Positions 16,085 to 24,200 of a DNA stretch of 35,277 bases are shown one piece after another. Where the stretch lies: assembly GCA_015231405.1 (NCBI GenBank), contig JADGBR010000035.1, positions 1 through 35,277 on the forward strand. Reading direction: 5' to 3'. Every line of letters starts with the position of its first letter. Position 1 is the stretch's first letter. This stretch comes from Candidatus Omnitrophota bacterium (GTDB taxonomy: Bacteria > Omnitrophota > Gorgyraeia > Tantalellales > Tantalellaceae). Position numbers and translations under genes: made by a program. The notes under the pieces were generated by a model, which was given only the letters and a program-made list of their open reading frames with translations, had not been told where the DNA came from and did not search any database.

Positions 16085-17005
16085 ATGTTTAACAGACTAG
16101 CGATTAACAACAAGCGTCTCTTCGCTGACTGGCTGATCGGCCGAAGCATGCGGGGGATCGCGTTACTCTCGGCTTCGCTTATTCTTGTTATCGGAGCGGC
16201 GCTTGTGTGGAAGTCAAGGCAGGTGGTAGGGGGTCATTCGCTGCTCGATCTCTTTTTAGGATCATCATGGAAACCTTCACGGGGAGAGTTCGGGTTCCTT
16301 CCGTTCATACTAGGGACCGTCTGGGTGACGATAACCGCTTCCATAATAGCGATACCGCCGGCGATACTTACATCGTTATACCTGACGGAATACGCGGATA
16401 AAAAACTTGGGCGGTGGATAGATCCGCTCGTAGACATACTTGCGGGGATACCGTCGATAGTTTACGGCATATGGGGAGTGCTTGTCGTGGTGCCTTTCAT
16501 AAAGGACCATTTCGCCCCTTTCTTCGGGGTCCCGAGCGCCGGGTACAGCGTGCTCGCCGGCGGGACGGTACTCGCTATCATGATAGTCCCGATAATCATG
16601 CATGTCTCATGCGAAGTTCTCCGGAGCGTGCCCAAAGAGCTGAAGGAAGCCTCGCTCGCTCTCGGCGCGACCAAATGGCAGACCATTAAGGGAGTCGTCC
16701 TTAAACGCGCCATGCCGGGTATGGTCGCGGCCTGTGTTCTGGGCATATCCCGCGCTTTCGGCGAAACGATGGCGGTCGTGATGGTGGTGGGCAATGTCGC
16801 TAAACTCCCGAAAACGGTGTTTTCCCCGGCTTATCCTCTACCGGCGCTTATCGCGAACCATTACGGTGAAATGCTTTCGATACCGATGTACGATTCGGCG
16901 CTCCTTTTCGCGGCGCTTATACTCTTCCTGGCGGTGATATATTTCAACCTTGTTGCCAGGATGATACTTACCGGCTCTAAATGGAGCGTGTATTACGGTG
17001 GATAA
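16085..17005 (+). CDS. pstC: Phosphate ABC transporter permease PstC
   Basis: This is a 306-residue inner-membrane protein from ATG 16085, with no clear ribosome binding site between the hairpin and the start. Six membrane segments fit the PstC topology. The EAA loop that contacts the ATPase is KEASLALGATKWQTIKGVVL (residues about 189-208), and the channel motif SRAFGETMAVVMV is canonical for PstC. It pairs with PstA to form the phosphate pore. The stop overlaps the GTG start of pstA by 8 bases. No odd residues are seen in the core motifs. Confidence 0.9.
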   Translation: MFNRLAINNKRLFADWLIGRSMRGIALLSASLILVIGAALVWKSRQVVGGHSLLDLFLGSSWKPSRGEFGFLPFILGTVWVTITASIIAIPPAILTSLYLTEYADKKLGRWIDPLVDILAGIPSIVYGIWGVLVVVPFIKDHFAPFFGVPSAGYSVLAGGTVLAIMIVPIIMHVSCEVLRSVPKELKEASLALGATKWQTIKGVVLKRAMPGMVAACVLGISRAFGETMAVVMVVGNVAKLPKTVFSPAYPLPALIANHYGEMLSIPMYDSALLFAALILFLAVIYFNLVARMILTGSKWSVYYGG

Positions 17006-17849
17006 ACGAAAACTTGAAGAGAATTTCTTTGTATTTCTCATGATATGTTCCGGGCTCATTATCCTCGGGACACTGGGTCTCATTTTGGTCAAAATAATCG
17101 CCGAAGGCGCCAGACACCTAAGCTTCACGATGATAACCCAGCCTCCCAAAAGCGGGTATTATCTGGGTAAAGAGGGCGGCATACTTAACGCCATTCTCGG
17201 GTCTTTCTACCTGACGGGAGGCGCGACTGTCCTGGCTTTGCTCCTCAGCCTTCCGATAGTCCTTTACATAAACGTTTATTCGCGGTCAGGGTCGCGTCTC
17301 GCGTATCTTGTCCGGTTCTCGCTGGATGTGTTGTGGGGGATACCGTCGATAGTTTACGGAGCTTTCGGTTTTACGATCATGTTGATACTGGGGCTTAAGG
17401 CGTCGCTTCTCGCGGGCATGATCACGGTGACTTTTCTTATGCTGCCCATCATGGCGAGGGCCATGGACGAGGTGGTTAGGATGGTTCCCAGGGAACTCGC
17501 TGAAGCGTCATACGCGCTCGGGGCTACAAGGGCCGAGACCGCGTTCAAGGTCATTACGCGCCAGGTCGTGCCGGGAATATCCACGGCCGTACTCATAGCT
17601 TTTGGAAGGGGGATAGGCGACGCCGCGTCGCTTATTTTTACGGCGGGTTTTACAGATTCCGTACCCACCTCTCTTTTTACGCCGGTAGCGACTTTGCCGC
17701 TGGCGATATTTTTCCAGTTCGGCGTACCGATACCCGAAGTCCAGGGGAGGGCATACGCCTCCGCGCTCGTCCTGACGCTTGTAATACTGGTTATCAGCGT
17801 AACGGCGAGGCTGATCGCGGGGAAGTTGAACCGGAATGTTGTGAAGTAG
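16998..17849 (+). CDS. pstA: Phosphate ABC transporter permease PstA
   Basis: This is a 283-residue inner-membrane protein; the GTG at 16998 overlaps the end of pstC and has GGAGCG about 10 bases upstream. Six membrane segments are visible, and the EAA loop is AEASYALGATRAETAFKVI. The segment after it reads GRGIGDAASLIFTAGF, where classic PstA has an SRAIGETAPLL-type sequence, so this belongs to a divergent PstA branch. It forms the second half of the phosphate pore with PstC. A repeat copy separates it from pstB, but gene order and direction support one operon. Confidence 0.9.
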   Translation: MDKRKLEENFFVFLMICSGLIILGTLGLILVKIIAEGARHLSFTMITQPPKSGYYLGKEGGILNAILGSFYLTGGATVLALLLSLPIVLYINVYSRSGSRLAYLVRFSLDVLWGIPSIVYGAFGFTIMLILGLKASLLAGMITVTFLMLPIMARAMDEVVRMVPRELAEASYALGATRAETAFKVITRQVVPGISTAVLIAFGRGIGDAASLIFTAGFTDSVPTSLFTPVATLPLAIFFQFGVPIPEVQGRAYASALVLTLVILVISVTARLIAGKLNRNVVK

Positions 17850-17885
17850 GGGGGAGCGTTAAAGCGAGTAGACCGAAAGCGAGAC

Positions 17886-18050
17886 CGTCATTGCGAGAAG
17901 GCCGGATGTCAGACCGTCATTGCGAGAAGGCTGAATGTGAGACCGTCATTGCGAGGAGGCCGAGAGGACGACGAAGCAATCTCTATAGGGATTGCTTCGG
18001 GCGCTATCGCGCCCTCGCAATGACGAACTGAGTGATGCGCGCAATGACGG
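17886..18050. repeat. Cloverleaf repeat, copy 4, inside the pst operon
   Basis: Three left arms CCGTCATTGCGAGAAGG with near-identical spacers and two right arms surround the central GAAGCAATC/GATTGCTTC pair and the right hairpin GGGCGC-TATC-GCGCCC. It lies between pstA and pstB. Confidence 0.9.
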
Positions 18051-18071
18051 GACGAAGAAAAAAGGAAAGAA

Positions 18072-18833
18072 ATGACCAAGCAACCAATAATACAAGTAGA
18101 GAACTTATGCGTCGCCTACGGCAAGGATAAGGTCCTCGAGGATATCACGGTCGCGATACCCGAGAAGAAGATAACCGTTATCCTGGGGCCGTCGGGGTGC
18201 GGGAAAACGACGCTCCTAAAATCTTTCAACAGGCTTATCGATGTCACGGAGAACGCCAATGTTTCGGGTAAGGTGCTGATAAACGGCGAGGATATTTACG
18301 CGCCGGGGGTCGAGGTCACGCATATAAGGCAAAAGATGGGTCTCCTTTCGCAGAAGCCGTTCCCCCTGCCTATGTCCATCTACGAGAATGTCGCCTATGG
18401 GCCGAGGCTGCACGGCGATAACAGTAAAAGAAAACTCGACCGTATCGTCGAGCATTTTCTACGGACGGCGGGGCTTTGGGACGAGGTGAAAGAAAAATTG
18501 CATTCTCCGGCATCGCGCCTTTCTGTCGGGCAGCAGCAGAGGCTTTGCCTCGCGCGGGGCCTCGCGGTGGGCCCGGAAATAATACTCGGCGACGAGCCGA
18601 CGTCGGCGCTTGACCCGATCTCATCGAGGCATATCGAGCAGATGTTCCTCGAGTTGAAACAAAGATATACGATAGTGATAGTCACGCATATTCTCAGACA
18701 GGCCAAACGCCTCGCCGACCACGTGATCTTCCTCTACATGGGCCGCCTCATTGAACACGGCCCCGCCGGCCAGATCTTCAACGACCCGAAAGAGCCGATG
18801 ACGCGGGAGTATATGCTGGGAGTTATCAGCTAG
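18072..18833 (+). CDS. pstB: Phosphate ABC transporter ATPase PstB
   Basis: This is a 253-residue cytoplasmic ATPase from ATG 18072, with AAAGGAAAG upstream. Walker A is GPSGCGKTT (39-47), the Q-loop is at Q94 (SQKPFPLPMSIYENVAYG, a PstB hallmark), Walker B is ILGDEP with D174/E175, and the H-loop His is H206. The ABC signature reads LSVGQQQR (150-157) where almost all PstB have LSGGQQQR, and Walker B has Gly before Asp. Both are unusual but may be tolerated. It couples ATP hydrolysis to phosphate import by PstC/PstA. No phoU or phoB gene follows, so control by phosphate must lie elsewhere or rest with the Rrf2-type regulator. Confidence 0.9.
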   Translation: MTKQPIIQVENLCVAYGKDKVLEDITVAIPEKKITVILGPSGCGKTTLLKSFNRLIDVTENANVSGKVLINGEDIYAPGVEVTHIRQKMGLLSQKPFPLPMSIYENVAYGPRLHGDNSKRKLDRIVEHFLRTAGLWDEVKEKLHSPASRLSVGQQQRLCLARGLAVGPEIILGDEPTSALDPISSRHIEQMFLELKQRYTIVIVTHILRQAKRLADHVIFLYMGRLIEHGPAGQIFNDPKEPMTREYMLGVIS

Positions 18834-19107
18834 TAACATTGCTTCTGATGCGCTTCTGTCACCGATGGCGTGAATGAGCTGGGAACCTTCTACCGGCACA
18901 TTGCGAACTTCTAGGTCGGCATGCGGTCTGCAATGTAATATTTTCAAGGTCCACGCATAAGGCTAACTCGTGGCCTGGGACAGGCAATGTGCCGTACGAA
19001 GAACCCCAACTCCTTCACGCCCACACCCCTTTCGCAAGCACCGGGTAGTTACCAGGGATGTCCACACCTCGCCGATCGCGTGATGAAAGTCATCATTCTA
19101 TCGGGGG
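18834..19107. other. Intergenic region without a recognisable gene
   Basis: About 270 bases between pstB and the second toxin-antitoxin promoter hold no convincing open frame or repeat copy. ACATTGC occurs twice directly (18836, 18898) and once inverted (GCAATGT, 18930), and a small hairpin GCCTG-gga-CAGGC follows. The minus-strand reading is open for a while (RPHADLEVRNVPVEGSQLIHAIGD), which could be a gene remnant, but I cannot name it. Confidence 0.4.
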
Positions 19108-19129
19108 TTGACAGTGAGTTGAGCTTTTG

Positions 19130-19158
19130 TTGCCAAAAGGCACACACTATGGTAGACT
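19130..19158 (+). promoter_or_regulatory. Possible promoter of the second toxin-antitoxin module
   Basis: TTGCCA (19130-19135), 17 bases, TAGACT (19153-19158). Transcription would start near 19165, exactly at the GTG start of the toxin. An alternative TTGACA at 19108-19113 has no good -10 at normal spacing. TGCC-AAAA-GGCA (19131-19142) is a small dyad that could be an operator. Confidence 0.5.
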
Positions 19159-19164
19159 ATATAT

Positions 19165-19467
19165 GTGAAAATAAGTCCGTATTTCAGATGGAATAGCGAA
19201 AAGAATGAGCAGCTTAAAAGGACAAGGGTTGTCTGTTTTGAGCAGATAGTAATGGCGGTTGAGAAAGGCGGGATCTTGTCTATAACAAAACATCCTAATA
19301 CCGGTAGATACCCGAACCAGGAGATCATGTCAGTAGTTATGGATGAGTATGTCTTTATTGTTCCTTTTGTCAGGGAAGAAGACGGGACATTCTTTCTTAA
19401 AACTATTATTCCGAGTCGGAAGGCGACCAGGGGACATACGGGAGGGAATGATCATGAAACGATATAA
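19165..19467 (+). CDS. BrnT-like toxin (second module)
   Basis: This gene encodes 100 residues from GTG 19165. No ribosome binding site is visible and the predicted transcription start coincides with the codon, so it may be leaderless. The sequence fits a BrnT-related toxin family: FRWNSEKNEQLKRTRVVCFEQIV, then HPNTGRYPNQEIMSVVMDEYVFIVPFV and FLKTIIPSRKATR (quoted in parts). These correspond to the WxxxKN...H...IIS(x)RKA pattern of the RNase-fold toxins. It is clearly different from the brnT at 14062, so the two modules are not recent copies. The antitoxin gene starts inside its 3' end. Lower GC than the pst genes suggests transfer. Confidence 0.8.
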   Translation: MKISPYFRWNSEKNEQLKRTRVVCFEQIVMAVEKGGILSITKHPNTGRYPNQEIMSVVMDEYVFIVPFVREEDGTFFLKTIIPSRKATRGHTGGNDHETI

Positions 19468-19759
19468 ATTGGATAAATACGAAAATGAACTATTGGAGTC
19501 TGTTAATAGAGTGGAATGGAAGCCTGTAAAGAACATGAAACAGGAAATACGAAGGTTCCAGAAATATGCGAGGAATACGCTGAAAAAAGACAAACGGGTG
19601 AATATACGGATGTCGTCAAAGGATCTCGCGGAGATACAGATCGTCGCTGTAAAAGAAGGATTGCCATACCAATCATTAATGTCCAGCATACTGCATAAAT
19701 TTGTAAGAGCCTACTATTCTAAAAAGGCACGCCCGGTCGAGATCTTCTCTGATCTGTAA
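19454..19759 (+). CDS. CopG/ribbon-helix-helix antitoxin (second module)
   Basis: This gene encodes 101 residues from ATG 19454, with GGGAGGG 8 bases upstream; a longer in-frame start at 19343 lies inside the toxin gene and is rejected. The N-terminal half (KRYKLDKYENELLESVNRVEWKPV read in parts) is charged and probably binds the toxin. The C-terminal part RVNIRMSSKDLAEIQIVAVKEGLPYQSLMSSILHKFV (in parts) is a typical CopG-like ribbon-helix-helix domain of antitoxins paired with BrnT-like toxins. It should repress the shared promoter. A strong terminator follows the stop within a few bases, so the module is a closed transcription unit. Confidence 0.85.
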   Translation: MKRYKLDKYENELLESVNRVEWKPVKNMKQEIRRFQKYARNTLKKDKRVNIRMSSKDLAEIQIVAVKEGLPYQSLMSSILHKFVRAYYSKKARPVEIFSDL

Positions 19760-19761
19760 AA

Positions 19762-19791
19762 AAAAAGGAGCTGATCTCTCAGCTCCTTTTT
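19762..19791 (+). terminator. Rho-independent terminator of the toxin-antitoxin operon
   Basis: GGAGCTGA (19767-19774), loop TCTC, TCAGCTCC (19779-19786), flanked by A5 and T5. The symmetry means it can work in both directions. Confidence 0.9.
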
Positions 19792-19923
19792 GCCCCCCAA
19801 CGGATTTGTTTAACACCATCATTATACAAAAAATCGGGAGAATAGTCAACTTTTATTGGACTAACGAATATTATCCAGGCACGCGATAACAGACTGTGTC
19901 TCAATTCGAATAAAAGCTTAATC

Positions 19924-20054
19924 CGTCATTGCGGGGGGAGCGATGAAAGAGCGAACGACGAAGCAATCCCTGTATTAATAACAAGTTTTAGAGATTGCTT
20001 CGTCGCCTTCGGCTCCTCGCAATGACGGCGTCCTTTTCCCCCTCGCAATGACGG
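19924..20054. repeat. Cloverleaf repeat, copy 5 (inverted, with a loop insertion)
   Basis: One left arm and two right arms. The central GAAGCAATC and GATTGCTTC are separated by about 17 extra bases (GTATTAATAACAAGTTTTA region). The hairpin GCC-TTC-GGC is on the right side here, so the element is in reverse orientation. Confidence 0.85.
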
Positions 20055-20091
20055 CCAATTTATTCAAAACTATTGTTATGACACAGCCTGT

Positions 20092-20108
20092 AAATCTCGC
20101 CCCTACAC
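20092..20108 (-). repeat. Fragment of a GTAGGGGCG-type repeat
   Basis: On the minus strand this reads GTAGGGGCGAGATTTAC, resembling the start of the pstS-pstC hairpin element (GTAGGGGCGGGG). Only one half is recognisable. Confidence 0.35.
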
Positions 20109-20124
20109 TTTTATTTGGTCTCGT

Positions 20125-20153
20125 TTGACTCTCCCACGTATAGAATATATACT
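20125..20153 (+). promoter_or_regulatory. Promoter of the split sensor kinase
   Basis: TTGACT (20125-20130), exactly 17 bases, TATACT (20148-20153): a near-consensus sigma-70 promoter. The leader to the start at 20245 is about 85 bases and contains the AGCTGAA repeats. Confidence 0.65.
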
Positions 20154-20192
20154 TCACTCATCAATTGAAACTATTCATAACGATCCCCAAAA

Positions 20193-20236
20193 AAGCTGAA
20201 AGCTGATAGCCGAGAGCTGAAAGCTGAAAGCGGAAA
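20193..20236. repeat. Short AGCTGAA-type tandem repeat in the kinase leader
   Basis: AAAGCTG and close variants (AGCTGAT, AGCCGAGAGCTG) repeat about five times just before the start codon at 20245. It is a low-complexity tandem of unit 7, possibly slippage-prone. Confidence 0.6.
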
Positions 20237-20244
20237 AAACACTT

Positions 20245-21264
20245 ATGACTGATTTCTGGAAAAATCAGATGGATTATGTTTTCTTTGTTTACGGGTTCGC
20301 TTTTATAGCGGTCGCCGCGGTGCTTTTAGGCAGAAAACGCGCGAAAGAAGGCGAACGGTTCGGGTGGAACTGGCTTCTCTGGTTCGGGTTATTGCACGGC
20401 GTTAATGAATGGATGGATATGTGGGCTATCGGGTTCGGGGATAGCGCGGCGTTCAAATGGGTCAGGTTATGGATAATGGCGGCGTCGTTCCTGGCGCTTT
20501 TCGAATTCGGCCGGCGGGGTTTGATCTCAGGCGGGCTTAAATGGCCGGGAGGATGGTTATACGCGATCGTGTTGCCCGCGGCGGCTATGGGTTATCTCTA
20601 CGGCCCGAACGGGCTTAACGCCTCGTTACGCTATTTTCTCGGGTTCACGGGGGCGTCGTTAACGGGGATGGTCTTTTTACGCGTTTCCGGACGGCAACCT
20701 GCCGAGAGAGGGATATTTCATACCTTAGCGGGAGCGGCGTTTCTCCTCTACGGCGCCTCGGCGGGGCTTATCGTTCCAGCCGCCGGTTTTTACCCGGCGA
20801 ATATCCTTAACCACGACGCTTTTTTTGCGGTTCTTGGTTTTCCGGTACAGGTGTTAAGGGCTTTATGCGCGGGTGTATCGGCTTTTTGCGTATGGGGAAT
20901 ATTCAGGGGAGAACCCCGAAAGGGGAACGAAGAGTCGCTATGGTTTAGAGCCTGGTTCCTTCCCGGCTGTATCGTGTCGGGTCTTATCTTTGGAGTATTC
21001 CTCGTCAACTGGCAGGGCAATATCGCGGATAAGGAACAGCGAGGCGAGATCTTATCGCAGGTAAGGGCCGTCGCCCGGACTATGAACGTCAAGGACATTA
21101 AGGCCCTCTCATTCACTCCTAGAGATAACAAGAACCCGTCTTTCCTCAGATTGAGGCAGCAATTGATATCTTATGGGAAAGCCATGAACTTAAGGAGCAT
21201 TTACTCCATGGCTCTCCGGGACGGGAAGATCGTTTTCGGACCCGAGAACATACCGGAGGGTTAG
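20245..21264 (+). CDS. N-terminal part of a split giant sensor kinase: multi-pass membrane domain and half a sensor
   Basis: This part is 339 residues from ATG 20245 to a TAG at 21262. Eight hydrophobic segments (from YVFFVYGFAFIAVAAVLL to CIVSGLIFGVFLVNW) make a multi-pass domain with WNWLLWFGLLHGVNEWMDMW in the second segment. From about residue 255 a helical extracytoplasmic segment leads into a Cache-like sensor (SIYSMALRDGKIVFGPENIPEG). The reading frame then meets TAG and continues in the same frame after one codon with [11 protein letters not shown]. In related kinases, from memory, FGPE...ASPPGTVYE is one uninterrupted stretch. The gene was therefore one reading frame of about 1624 codons broken by a single amber codon. 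It has a good promoter and no kinase domain of its own. Confidence 0.85.
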   Translation: MTDFWKNQMDYVFFVYGFAFIAVAAVLLGRKRAKEGERFGWNWLLWFGLLHGVNEWMDMWAIGFGDSAAFKWVRLWIMAASFLALFEFGRRGLISGGLKWPGGWLYAIVLPAAAMGYLYGPNGLNASLRYFLGFTGASLTGMVFLRVSGRQPAERGIFHTLAGAAFLLYGASAGLIVPAAGFYPANILNHDAFFAVLGFPVQVLRALCAGVSAFCVWGIFRGEPRKGNEESLWFRAWFLPGCIVSGLIFGVFLVNWQGNIADKEQRGEILSQVRAVARTMNVKDIKALSFTPRDNKNPSFLRLRQQLISYGKAMNLRSIYSMALRDGKIVFGPENIPEG

Positions 21265-21270
21265 GCTATG
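21255..21270 (+). promoter_or_regulatory. Shine-Dalgarno sequence at the split, allowing restart
   Basis: GGAGGG (21255-21260) lies just before the TAG stop and 7 bases before ATG 21268. The bases also encode the last residues (PEG) of the first part. Ribosomes ending at TAG could restart at once. Confidence 0.6.
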
Positions 21271-24200
21271 GCGTCTCCGCCCGGGACCGTTTACGAGGAA
21301 CCGCGTCCCGAGGACTTTAGCGCTTTCACTCATCCGCGGTCTTATACGGTAGGGCCGGTAAAGGACGAATACGGGACATTCGTTTCGGCAAGCGCGCCGG
21401 TTGTGGACGTGCGAACAGGAGAAGTACTTCTTCTCATCGCTATGGATATCGACGCCGCTGAGTTCATGAGAGTAATTTCTTCTGCCAGAATGAAGAGCAT
21501 CGGGACGACCTTTATACTCGCGATGATATTCCTCTCGGGTATAGGGCTCATCCGGTGGCGGGATGGTCTCTCCCGGGACCGGATGGAAAAGCTGAGGTAT
21601 ATCGAGGCGCTCACTGCCGGGATGTATCTTGGCGCGATATCGGTACTGGCGCTGGCCTATCTGTACCAGATCGAAACACGGAACATGCGGGATCTCTTCA
21701 AGGAAGTGGGAGAATCGCTTTCTTACAATGTCGTTTCGGAATTGAAAGAGGTGCGCGACAATGAGCTGGCAAGCCTCGCGGATTTTATCGCCGCGAACAA
21801 TGATCTGACGCTTGCCGGATTCGGAAATTTCGCGCGAAGCCAGGTCTCGGTAAGCCCGGCTAAAGCCTGGGTATGGGTGCCGGCTGTACCCGCTCTCGAA
21901 AAAGCGGCTTTCGAGGCCGGCGCGGCTAAGGAATGGTCGGGCGGTTATGAGATCTACGAACTGGATCCTTCCGGAGCCCGGGTAAAAGCAGGGGAGAGGC
22001 CGGTCTATTATCCAGTACTCTACGCCGAACCCGCCGGAGACAACAAAACGGCGCTGGGGTTCGACCTGGGTTCAGAGAAGTGTCGCGGGGAGGCTATGGA
22101 GGAAGCTCTGGCGACGGGACTACCGACAGCGACGGATCTTATCACTCCCGTACAGGAGAGCGGCAAAGAGGGATCAATACTCGTAATGAAGCCGGTTTTC
22201 AAGGCAGGTCCGCCCGGGCCGGAGAGCATAAGGGGTTTCGCCGTTCTTTTACTCAGCGTAAAAGACCTGCTGGATTTTATCCTTAACACTGCCAGCAACG
22301 ACGAAAAGGCCGATATTGTTGAAGAGATAACATTGTTCCAGCTGGAGGAAGACGGAAGGTATTCACTTATAGCGTCAGCAGGGAATAATGAAAAGACAGA
22401 GATCGGAGAAGACGGAAATGGGTTCGCCACAGCGCATGACGGATTGGACTATGTGGCTCCTTTACTCATATTTGGAAAAGCTTACGCCGTGGTCATCCAT
22501 CCATCCAGGGGAGCTGTGGCGGGGACTTACTGGGGGAATATCGTTTTTATTTCTCTATTGCTGGTCATTGTCACGCTGGTATTCACTGTGCTGGTATGGG
22601 CTCTTACCAGCCAGAAGGCTACCCTGGAAAAAAAGGTCAACGAAAGAACGGACGATCTCTATAGAAATACGCTCATCCTCGAGAGGGAAAGGGAGAACCT
22701 CCAGAAAATATTCGATTCGGCCCAGGTGGGTCTTCTTCTCGTCAATTCCAGGGGTGACGTGAAACGAGTTAACAGTATACTCGCTAAGATGGTACATGCG
22801 GGCGGGGAAGAAATGGTCGGCAAAAGACCCGGCGAGGCTCTATGCTGCGTGAATGCTATGACGAAAGAAAAACGTTGCGGTGAGACCGAAGAGTGTAATG
22901 CCTGCGCTATCCGGATGGTTCTTCTTGACATTCTGAACGGCAAAGCGTCCCAGGGACATCTGGAGATAGGTAAGGAGCTCTGGGTGATGGGAGAAAAAGC
23001 CGTCATCTGGCTCGATATCAATTTCAGCAGGATTGATGTGGAAGCCTCGGAGCATGTCCTCATATCCATGTTAGACGTGACCGAGAGAAAGCTTTTTGAG
23101 GATAAGCTTAAAGGATCGAAAGAGGAAGCCGAATCCGCTAACCGCGCTAAAAGCGAGTTCCTGGCCAATATGAGCCATGAGATACGCACCCCCATGAACG
23201 GTGTTATCGGCATGGCCGGACTTCTTTTGGATACGACCCTGGACGACGAGCAGAGGAAATACGCGGATGTAATTCGTTCGAGCGGAGAGATGCTCCTGGG
23301 ACTTATAAACGATATACTCGATTTCTCCAAGATGGAAGCCGGCAAGATCGAATTCGAGGACCTGAATTTCGATCTCAGGAGCATGCTGGACGACATGATG
23401 GATATGCTCGCCGTCCGGGCCAGGGAAAGATCGAACGAGATCACACTTATGGTCGCCCCGGAAGTCCCGGGCCTTTTGACCGGCGATCCGGGCCGCTTAA
23501 GGCAGATCCTTATCAATCTCGCGGGTAACGCCTTAAAGTTCACCGCTAAAGGCGAGGTCGCGATCAAGGTGTCGCTGGAAGAGGAAGGGGATATGAGCGC
23601 GAGGCTTAACTTCGCCGTAACGGATACGGGCGTGGGGATACCCAAAGACAAGATAGGGCTACTTTTTAAGTCCTTTCAGCAGGTGGACGCTTCTGTCACG
23701 CGCAAATACGGCGGGACCGGGCTCGGGCTGGCCATCTCAAAAAAACTGGTCGAGATGATGGGCGGAAAGATCGGGGTCGAGAGCGAGGAGGGGAAAGGAA
23801 GCACGTTCTTCTTTTCGGCCAATTTCGAGAAATGGGAAAGGACCGCCGGGAAGGATAAAGGCCATCTCGCCGATATCGGCGGGACGAGAATCCTCGCCGT
23901 CGACGACAATAAGAATACCAGGATGCTCCTGGCCGCGCTCGTAAAGAAGAACGGGGCTATAGTCGGTGAGGCCGCGGACGGCAGGAAGGCCGTCGATGCG
24001 CTCATCGAGGCCGCGAAAAATGGGGAACCGTATAAGATCGCGGTAATGGATATGATGATGCCGGGAATTTCCGGAGAAGAAACGGCGAGGCTCATAAAGT
24101 CCGATTTCCGGATCAAAGACACGATACTTATAATGCTGACGGCGTTCGGTCAGCGAGGAGACGCCAAAAGGTTCCATGAAGCCGGTTTCAGCGGATACCT

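Noticed and set aside
18621-18947. Minus-strand open frame of 108 residues overlapping pstB
   Set aside because: Most of it is the complement of pstB; only its first 38 codons lie in the gap and they match no family I know.
21262-21264. Amber codon read as an amino acid (stop codon reassignment or pyrrolysine)
   Set aside because: TAG ends several other intact genes here (for example the CBS kinase, pstS, pstA, pstB), and no recoding element is visible.
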